Below the pieces are notes generated by a model. That model did not search any database, had not been told where the DNA came from, and saw nothing but the letters and a program-made list of their open reading frames with translations. A stretch of 12,409 nucleotides of DNA from JBCBTJ01 sp964597685 (GTDB lineage Bacteria > Pseudomonadota > Alphaproteobacteria > Caulobacterales > Hyphomonadaceae). The stretch covers positions 1 to 12,409 of the forward strand of contig CAZQZC010000074.1 in assembly GCA_964597685.1 (NCBI GenBank), in the 5' to 3' direction. The translations under genes and the position numbers were made by a program. Below, in pieces: positions 7,632 to 12,409 of this stretch. Numbering within the stretch: position 1 is the first letter of the stretch; each line of letters starts with the position of its first letter.

Positions 7632-9065
7632 ATGAAAGATTACCTGCAATTCTACATCAACGGCGAATGGGTCGACCCCGTGGAGCCCCGCACGCTTGAG
7701 GTCGAAAATCCGGCCACCGAGGAATCCTTCGCGCGGATCTCCATCGGGTCCGCGGCGGACGTCGACAAGGCTGTTGCGGCGGCCAAAGCGGCGTTCCCCG
7801 CGTTCTCTGAAACCTCGGTCGAGTATCGCGCCGACCTGCTGGACAAGATCGCGGCGGGATACCAGGCGCGCGCCGGCGACATCGCTTCCGCCATTTCTGA
7901 AGAAATGGGCGCGCCCGGCTGGCTGGCTAAAGCCGCACAGGCGCCCGCGGGTCTCGGCCATTACGCCACCATGGCCCAGCATCTGCGGAATTATAATTTC
8001 GAAGAGGTCAACGGCTCGACCCTCATCCGGAAAGAGCCGATCGGCGTGTGCGGGTTCATCACGCCTTGGAATTGGCCGGCGAACCAAATCGCCTGCAAGG
8101 TCGCCCCGGCGATTGCGGCGGGCTGCACCATGGTGCTCAAGCCTTCGGAGATTGCGCCGCTCGACGCGATGATCCTCGCCGAGATCATTCATGAAGCAGG
8201 CGCGCCGGCCGGCGTGTTCAACCTCGTCAACGGCGACGGGCCGGGCGTGGGCCAGGCGCTCTCCTCCCACCCCGATGTCGACATGATGAGCTTCACCGGC
8301 TCAACGCGCGCCGGCGTGCTGGTCGCTCAAGCGGCGGCGCCGACGGTCAAGCGCGTCGCACAGGAGCTTGGCGGCAAATCGGCCAATATCGTCCTGCCGG
8401 ACGCCGACCTTCAGAAAGCCGTCGCGGGCGGTGTAATGCACATGATGACCAATAGCGGTCAAAGCTGCAACGCGCCCTCGCGCATGTTCGTCCAGCGCGA
8501 CCAGCAGGCTGACGCGGTGGCGATCGCCAAGGCGACGGCCGAAAGCGTCCAAGTGGGCGCGGGCGCCGACGCGCCCAAAGGCGCGATCGGGCCGATCTCC
8601 AACGCCAACCAATACCAGAAGATCCAAGACCTGATCCAAAAGGGCATCGACGAAGGCGCGACGCTGGTGGCCGGCGGCCTGGGGCGTCCGGACGGCTTCA
8701 ACAAAGGCTACTTCGCCCGTCCGACCGTGTTCGCCGACGTCACGAACGACATGACCATCGCGCGGGAGGAGATCTTCGGTCCCGTCCTCTGCATCCTGCC
8801 TTACGACACCGAAGAGCAGGTCGTCGAAATGGCGAACGACACGGTCTACGGCTTGTCGGGCTATGTTCAGTCGGGCGACATCGAACACGCCCGCGCAATC
8901 GCCAAACAGCTGCGCACCGGCAATGTGCACGTGAACGGCGCCGGCATGGACCTCAACGCGCCGTTCGGCGGCTATCGCCAGTCGGGCAATGGCCGCGAAT
9001 GGGGCGTTTTCGGCCTTGAGGAATTCCTCGAGACCAAGGCCGTGCTCGGTTACGAAGCCGCCTGA
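7632..9065 (+). CDS. NAD(P)+-dependent aldehyde dehydrogenase family protein
   Basis: A 477-residue cytosolic aldehyde dehydrogenase that oxidises an aldehyde to the acid with NAD+ or NADP+. All catalytic landmarks are present: N147 in TPWNWPA, cofactor-binding K170 in KPSE, FTGSTRAG (221-228), the general base E245 in ELGGKSAN, the nucleophile C279 in NSGQSCNAPSR, and EEIFGPV (379-385). Length is normal. The ATG at 7632 has GGGAGG 8 bases upstream; the frame is open further upstream (from 7404), but that stretch overlaps the divergent methyltransferase and is not coding. The segment LNAPFGGYRQSGNGREWG near the C-terminus is usual for broad-range family members, so the substrate cannot be named. 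A strong terminator follows 26 bases after the stop, so it is probably monocistronic. Confidence 0.94.
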   Translation: MKDYLQFYINGEWVDPVEPRTLEVENPATEESFARISIGSAADVDKAVAAAKAAFPAFSETSVEYRADLLDKIAAGYQARAGDIASAISEEMGAPGWLAKAAQAPAGLGHYATMAQHLRNYNFEEVNGSTLIRKEPIGVCGFITPWNWPANQIACKVAPAIAAGCTMVLKPSEIAPLDAMILAEIIHEAGAPAGVFNLVNGDGPGVGQALSSHPDVDMMSFTGSTRAGVLVAQAAAPTVKRVAQELGGKSANIVLPDADLQKAVAGGVMHMMTNSGQSCNAPSRMFVQRDQQADAVAIAKATAESVQVGAGADAPKGAIGPISNANQYQKIQDLIQKGIDEGATLVAGGLGRPDGFNKGYFARPTVFADVTNDMTIAREEIFGPVLCILPYDTEEQVVEMANDTVYGLSGYVQSGDIEHARAIAKQLRTGNVHVNGAGMDLNAPFGGYRQSGNGREWGVFGLEEFLETKAVLGYEAA

Positions 9066-9090
9066 GCGGCGCGCCACGATGTCCCGAAAG

Positions 9091-9118
9091 GCCCGCAGCC
9101 CCGTGCTGCGGGCTTTTT
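9091..9118 (+). terminator. Rho-independent terminator of the aldehyde dehydrogenase gene
   Basis: GCCCGCAGC (9091-9099) and GCTGCGGGC (9105-9113) form a perfect 9-bp stem with a 5-base loop (CCCGT), followed by TTTTT (9114-9118) and more T-rich sequence. AAAG precedes the stem. It starts 26 bases after the TGA of the aldehyde dehydrogenase. It is the clearest intrinsic terminator in the window. Confidence 0.92.
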
Positions 9119-9202
9119 GCGTTTTGGCGCACGGTTTCGTGACTGGCGACCCCGGCGGACCTGCTGCACCCCTTTGAGATCACACCTTGAGGAGCGTCCC
9201 GA

Positions 9203-9727
9203 ATGTCCCGTTTGCTGCCCGGTCAAACCCCCGACACCGACATCGTTTTCGAGACCGTTGGCGGTTCGCGCTGGTCGCTCGCGCACGCCGCGCAAAACGC
9301 GCCCTGGCAGATGCTGATCGTTTATCGCGGGCTTCACTGTCCGCTCTGCAAGATGCAGCTGGCGGAATTCGGCGAGAAGATCGGCGAATTTGACAAACGA
9401 AACATCGCACTCGCCGCCGTCAGCATGGACAGCGCCGATCGCGCAGCCACGTCAAAAACGAGTTGGGGGATCGACGCGTTTCCGCTGGGCCACGGCCTGA
9501 CCGAAGCGCAAGCGCGCGGCTTGGGCCTCTATGTCTCGGCGGGGATCAGCGAGAAAGAGCCGGCCCGGTTCTCCGAAGCGGGCCTGTTCCTGTTCAAGGC
9601 GGGCGCGCTGCACGGCGCCTGGATTTCCAGCCTGCCCTTCGGCCGCCCGAAGATCGACGAATTGCTCCAGGGCTTCGATTTCGTCGCCGGCGCGAATTAC
9701 CCGGCTCGCGGCGAATTGGCCGCTTAA
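9203..9727 (+). CDS. Peroxiredoxin-like AhpC/TSA family protein
   Basis: A 174-residue thioredoxin-fold protein of the AhpC/TSA-like (redoxin) superfamily, probably cytosolic, since no signal peptide is seen. The core reads WQMLIVYRGLHCPLCKMQL, with a CxxC at C46 and C49. The YRGxHCPxC form marks a peroxiredoxin-like subfamily in which the first Cys is likely to be the attacking thiol. The usual strand AAVSMDS follows at about 71-77. The expected role is reduction of peroxides or thiol exchange; no enzyme in this subfamily that I can name defines the substrate. The ATG has GAGGAG 8 bases upstream, a strong site. It lies behind the aldehyde dehydrogenase terminator, so it needs its own promoter in 9119-9190, where I see no convincing -35/-10 pair. 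Confidence 0.85.
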   Translation: MSRLLPGQTPDTDIVFETVGGSRWSLAHAAQNAPWQMLIVYRGLHCPLCKMQLAEFGEKIGEFDKRNIALAAVSMDSADRAATSKTSWGIDAFPLGHGLTEAQARGLGLYVSAGISEKEPARFSEAGLFLFKAGALHGAWISSLPFGRPKIDELLQGFDFVAGANYPARGELAA

Positions 9728-9759
9728 GGCGCTTGCGGCGGCGCGGCGTCTTGCGTTGT

Positions 9760-9787
9760 TTGGCGTTCAGTTTGCATAGTTTATGTT
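9760..9787 (+). promoter_or_regulatory. Candidate promoter for the lipoprotein gene
   Basis: TTGGCG (9760-9765), a 16-base spacer, and TATGTT (9782-9787) match the sigma-70 pattern at 4 of 6 bases each, inside a locally AT-rich stretch. Transcription would start near 9794, about 30 bases before the ATG at 9825. This is a pattern match only. Confidence 0.4.
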
Positions 9788-9824
9788 ACGTTCATGAATT
9801 GGATTGCCGTGGGGTGGTGACGAC

Positions 9825-10388
9825 ATGAAAAAAACCCTCGCCGGACTCGCCGCGCTGACGATCGCGGCCGGATGCCAGACAGCGACGCCCTATCAACCGG
9901 CCAATCGCAGCGGGGACGGCGGATATCTGGACCAGCGCATCGAATCTGATCGCTGGGCGATCTCGTTCTCGGGCAATTCGGCGACGGACCGCCAGACGGT
10001 CGAGACCTATCTCCTCTTCCGCGCGGCCGAGCTGACCCTTCAGAACGGGTTCGAGCATTTCCAGATCGTCGCGCGGGACACTGACGCCGAGACCCGCTTC
10101 GTCTCCAACGGCTTCGGATCGCCCTTCTTCTACAATTTCTACGGAACCGGCTTCCCGCGCCGAGGGTTTGGCCGCGGGTTCCATGGCTCGGGCTTCTTTT
10201 TCGCCGGGTCCGGGTTCCACGACCCGTTCCTGTTCGACTCAGGCTTCACAGTTCAGGAGCTGACCCGGTTCGAAGCCGTCGCAGAGATCATTATGGGCGA
10301 GGGCAAGAAGCCCGCCGGCGCCGCATTTTTCAATGCGGGCGAGGTGCTGCTCAATCTGTCGGGATCGATTGAGTTTCCCAAACAATAG
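9825..10388 (+). CDS. CC0125/CC1285-type lipoprotein with a Gly/Phe-rich insert
   Basis: A 187-residue predicted lipoprotein of unknown function. It starts MKKTLAGLAALTIAAGC, with a lysine-led signal peptide and a lipobox-like AAGC, so C17 would be lipidated. The -3 position is Ala rather than the preferred Leu, so processing is probable rather than certain. The mature part shows the Caulobacter CC0125/CC1285 pattern: YLDQRIESDRWAISFSGNS (34-52), TVETYLLFRAAELTLQNGF (58-76), then FQIVARDT (79-86). Residues 96-141 are a Gly/Phe/Tyr-rich segment with repeated GF and FF steps (RRGFGRGF, GSGFFFAGSGF). The C-terminal part (AEIIMGEGKKP, then AGEVLLNL) returns to the family pattern. The ATG is preceded by GGGGTGGTGA. 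A start at 9804 (TTG) would add seven residues and break the lysine start of the signal. Confidence 0.82.
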   Translation: MKKTLAGLAALTIAAGCQTATPYQPANRSGDGGYLDQRIESDRWAISFSGNSATDRQTVETYLLFRAAELTLQNGFEHFQIVARDTDAETRFVSNGFGSPFFYNFYGTGFPRRGFGRGFHGSGFFFAGSGFHDPFLFDSGFTVQELTRFEAVAEIIMGEGKKPAGAAFFNAGEVLLNLSGSIEFPKQ

Positions 10389-10402
10389 GCGGCAGCCTGA
10401 AG

Positions 10403-10436
10403 CGGGCCCGGCGGACGCAACGCCCAGCCGGACCCG
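10403..10436. terminator. Hairpin between convergent genes (possible shared terminator)
   Basis: CGGGCCCGGC (10403-10412) and GCCGGACCCG (10427-10436) pair over 10 bp with one mismatch and a 14-base loop. It sits in the 57-base gap between the lipoprotein stop and the convergent SDR stop, where a two-way terminator is expected. It lacks a T-run on both strands, so intrinsic termination is uncertain. Confidence 0.4.
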
Positions 10437-10445
10437 AGAGCAAGC

Positions 10446-11225
10446 TCAGCGCGGCGCCATGCGGATCGCGCCGTCGAGGCGGACGTCTTCGCCGTTGAAG
10501 TAGGAATTGCGGCACATCTCCACCGCCAGGGACGCATACTCGACCGGGTTCCCCAGACGCGCCGGGTGCGGCACCATCGCGCCCAGGGCCTGTTTCACGT
10601 TGTCCGGCGCGCCCTGGAGCAGCGGCGTGTCGAAAATGCCCGGCAGGATCGTGTTCACCCGGATCAGCTCCCGGCTCAAATCGCGCGCAATGGGCAGCGT
10701 CATGCCGACCACGCCGCCCTTGGAGGCGGAATAGGCCGCCTGGCCGATCTGTCCATCTTCGGCCGCCACCGAGGCCGTGTTCACGATTGCGCCGCGTTCG
10801 CCGTCGATTGGGTCCAGGCTCATCATGCCAGCGGCGGACTTGGCGATGCAGCGGAAGGTCCCGACCAGATTGATCTGTACGATCAGATCGAACTTATCGA
10901 GCGGGAAATGCTTGACCGCACCCGTCTCCTTGTCGCGGCTGGCGGTCTTGATGGCGTTGCCGGTGCCCGCGCAATTCACCAGGATCCGCTCCTGGCCGAT
11001 GGCCGCGCGGACTTTCTCGAAGCCCGCGTCGACCTCGTCGTCAGAGGTGACATTCACCTTGGCGAAGACCCCGCCGAGCTCGGCGGCCATGGCTTCGCCC
11101 TTTTCTTCGTTAAGATCGAACAGGCCGACCTTGACGCCGTGGCTGGCAAGCGCGCGCGCTGTGGCGGCGCCGAGGCCGGACGCGCCGCCGGTGATGACGG
11201 CGCTGATCGAGGAATCGAGTTTCAT
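10446..11225 (-). CDS. SDR family oxidoreductase of the HSD10 / type II 3-hydroxyacyl-CoA dehydrogenase type
   Basis: A 259-residue classical short-chain dehydrogenase, cytosolic. The cofactor motif is TGGASGLG (12-19), with D37 in LFDL indicating NAD(H) preference. Then come NCAG (84-87), the catalytic S152 in NTASVAAEDGQIGQ, Y165-x3-K169 in AAYSASKGG, and LPGIFDTPLL, which is typical of the group. Length and the NTASVAA...GQIGQAAYSASKGG pattern fit HSD17B10-like enzymes, which oxidise 3-hydroxyacyl-CoA or 3-hydroxy-2-methylbutyryl-CoA in fatty-acid or isoleucine breakdown; the exact substrate is inferred. I chose the ATG at 11225 (MKLDSS), with AGGGAG upstream. The frame is open to 11291, but that would overlap the start of the DUF1232 gene. 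It is convergent with the lipoprotein gene and divergent from DUF1232. Confidence 0.92.
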   Translation of the reverse strand: MKLDSSISAVITGGASGLGAATARALASHGVKVGLFDLNEEKGEAMAAELGGVFAKVNVTSDDEVDAGFEKVRAAIGQERILVNCAGTGNAIKTASRDKETGAVKHFPLDKFDLIVQINLVGTFRCIAKSAAGMMSLDPIDGERGAIVNTASVAAEDGQIGQAAYSASKGGVVGMTLPIARDLSRELIRVNTILPGIFDTPLLQGAPDNVKQALGAMVPHPARLGNPVEYASLAVEMCRNSYFNGEDVRLDGAIRMAPR

Positions 11226-11290
11226 GGCAGGGGGCTCCCTTGTTTCGTTGGGTTCTTGCGCTGATCTATAGGGAGAAAGGAGCGCGGCCA

Positions 11291-11698
11291 ATGACTGACG
11301 CTACGGCACTTGCAGAACAGGCGGGCGACCCGGAGCGGGCGATGCTGCCGATCGCTCTGGAGCGAAATCGCCGCCGTTCGAAATCCCGGTTTCTGCCAAA
11401 GCTTCTACGCGTCGCGGGGCGCATTCCCTTCGCCGACGACCTCGCCGCCGCCTATTATTGCGCGCTCGACCCTCAAACGCCGAAAAAGGCCAAAGCGGTC
11501 CTGTTCGCGGCCATCGCCTATTTCGTCGCGCCCGCCGACGTGGTGCCCGATATTGTCGTGGCCCTGGGCTTTACTGACGACGCCACAGTCCTCGCCACAG
11601 CGCTTGGCGTGGTTGGGATGCACATCACGGAAAAACACCGCCGCGCCGCCCGCCGATTGCTCGCCCTGCCCGAGCCCGCCCGCGACCCCGGCGCCTGA
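11291..11698 (+). CDS. DUF1232 (YkvA-type) domain protein
   Basis: A 135-residue protein with a DUF1232 domain in its second half. The signature YFVAPADVVPDIVVALGFTDD (77-97) matches the family's YLISPIDLIPDxIPxLGxxDD pattern; it is a short hydrophobic, probably membrane-associated, hairpin. Molecular function unknown. The N-terminus is polar and basic (RNRRRSKSRF). The ATG at 11291 has AAAGGAG (11276-11282) 8 bases upstream, which decides the start over an in-frame candidate at 11240. It is divergent from the SDR gene with only 65 bases between the two start codons, so their promoters must overlap. The SNase-like gene follows 69 bases later on the same strand. Confidence 0.86.
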   Translation: MTDATALAEQAGDPERAMLPIALERNRRRSKSRFLPKLLRVAGRIPFADDLAAAYYCALDPQTPKKAKAVLFAAIAYFVAPADVVPDIVVALGFTDDATVLATALGVVGMHITEKHRRAARRLLALPEPARDPGA

Positions 11699-11767
11699 TA
11701 CGCTGACCTCTACCCAGGCGCGCATAGAGCCGCTTTACAACCGACAAAGTTCGGCTAATGTTCTCTC

Positions 11768-12196
11768 ATGATTCGCACGCTCGTCGCCGGAATTCTGCTG
11801 TTCGTCGCGCCCCACGCTGCGGCGGACGACCGGATTAAAGGTCCAATCCTGGCGGATGTGCTGCGCGTCGTCGACGGGGACACGATCGAGGTGCGCGCCC
11901 ATGTCTGGCCGGGCCAGAGCGTCGAGGTCAAGGTGCGCCTCGCCGGCATCGACGCGCCGGAGCTCTCCCGCGCCGGGTGCGACGCCGAGCGGGACACCGC
12001 CGTCTCCGCCCGCGACGCTCTGGAAGCCACGCTTCAAGGCGCCCTCGTTCTGCGCGACATACGCCATGGAAAATATGGCGGCCGCGTCCTCGCGTCAGCG
12101 GCGACACCCGACGGCCGCGACCTCGGCGACATCCTTCTGTCCCAGGGGTTGGCGGTGCGCTATGGCGACGACGCGTCCTGGTGCGCGGGGGCCTAG
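11768..12196 (+). CDS. Exported SNase-like (thermonuclease family) nuclease
   Basis: A 142-residue protein with an N-terminal signal peptide (MIRTLVAGILLFVAPHAAA, likely cut before D20) and one staphylococcal-nuclease fold (PF00565). The active-site residues are conserved by position: D38 in VVDGDTI (like D21 of the staphylococcal enzyme), R57 and D62/E65 in VRLAGIDAPE (like R35, D40, E43), and R106 in KYGGRVLA (like R87). A calcium-dependent DNA/RNA phosphodiesterase acting in the periplasm or outside is expected. LGDILLSQGLAVRY is the usual closing helix and strand. The protein is compact, and ends soon after the fold (WCAGA). Two cysteines in the mature part (C71, C139) could form a disulfide. 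No good ribosome-binding site is visible before the ATG at 11768. Confidence 0.88.
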   Translation: MIRTLVAGILLFVAPHAAADDRIKGPILADVLRVVDGDTIEVRAHVWPGQSVEVKVRLAGIDAPELSRAGCDAERDTAVSARDALEATLQGALVLRDIRHGKYGGRVLASAATPDGRDLGDILLSQGLAVRYGDDASWCAGA

Positions 12197-12409
12197 CCGG
12201 CCCGACATGGTTTGAGGCGAGAGAGCCACAGGATGGGCTGGCGCCCCGCTCGCCCTATCCCCCGCCCCGCGCCCCCCTCCCCCCCGCCGGACCGGGCGCG
12301 CCCAGAGTAAACCCCGCGCCCCTATCCGCCCCCTTTCCCGCCCGGCGCACACTCCCCCTTGCTTCGTTGTCGGAGGGCGGTCCGGACCGGCCGGGCGGCG
12401 GCGGGGCGC
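12197..12409. other. Non-coding, pyrimidine-rich end of the window
   Basis: No credible gene is seen on either strand in these 213 bases. From about 12241 to 12360 the plus strand is strongly C-rich, with several runs of 5-7 C, and carries two imperfect copies of CGCCC(C)TATCC (12251 and 12316). The last 30 bases turn G-rich. This may be a real intergenic tract or a low-quality contig end. Short reading frames here are proline/arginine artefacts of base composition. Confidence 0.6.

Noticed and set aside
8301..9077. Long minus-strand open frame (258 codons) opposite the aldehyde dehydrogenase gene
   Set aside because: It overlaps an aldehyde dehydrogenase with every catalytic motif, and its translation is His/Asp/Arg-rich without any recognisable domain.
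10566..11264. Long plus-strand open frame (232 codons) opposite the SDR gene
   Set aside because: It is antisense to a complete SDR, composed of composition-driven residues, with no ribosome-binding site or motif.
1..12409. tRNA, rRNA, CRISPR array, insertion sequence, phage gene or attachment site
   Set aside because: I scanned both strands by eye and found no cloverleaf, no regularly spaced direct repeats, and no transposase or integrase motif. The only repeats are the palindromes listed.

Overview
High-GC (roughly 63-65% by eye) chromosomal DNA from an alphaproteobacterium. The evidence is a large NAD-type glutamate dehydrogenase, a lipoprotein of the CC0125/CC1285 type known from Caulobacter, a DUF853 HerA-like ATPase, and an intergenic palindrome very similar to a dispersed repeat I remember from Rhizobiales genomes. 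I cannot settle the order. The window starts inside a gene and ends in an odd pyrimidine-rich tract, so it may be a whole draft contig.

Layout. (1) 1-4840 is a minus-strand block read right to left: a two-domain glutaredoxin-like protein, an AI-2E/PerM-type membrane protein, then after a 255-base structured gap the NAD-glutamate dehydrogenase, which runs off the left edge. The dehydrogenase frame is intact over 911 codons except for one in-frame TAG at codon 673 (717-719). (2) 4985-6484 is a divergently transcribed DUF853 ATPase. (3) 6482-6603 is a block of stacked palindromes whose two edges hold the stop codons of the convergent ATPase and methyltransferase genes. (4) 6600-7502 is a minus-strand class I SAM methyltransferase. 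(5) 7632-9065 is an aldehyde dehydrogenase closed by a clear intrinsic terminator, followed by a peroxiredoxin-like CxxC protein and a Gly/Phe-rich lipoprotein with its own candidate promoter. (6) 10446-11225 is a minus-strand SDR of the HSD10 type, divergent by 65 bases from a DUF1232 protein, which is followed by a secreted SNase-like nuclease. (7) 12197-12409 has no credible gene.

The genes do not form one pathway. Loose themes are carbon and amino-acid oxidation (glutamate dehydrogenase, aldehyde dehydrogenase, SDR), thiol redox (glutaredoxin-like protein, peroxiredoxin-like protein) and envelope functions (AI-2E protein, lipoprotein, exported nuclease). I saw no defence island, phage, insertion sequence, CRISPR array, tRNA or rRNA. 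The points most worth a second look are the TAG in the dehydrogenase, the palindrome block, and the double-CxxC thioredoxin-fold protein.
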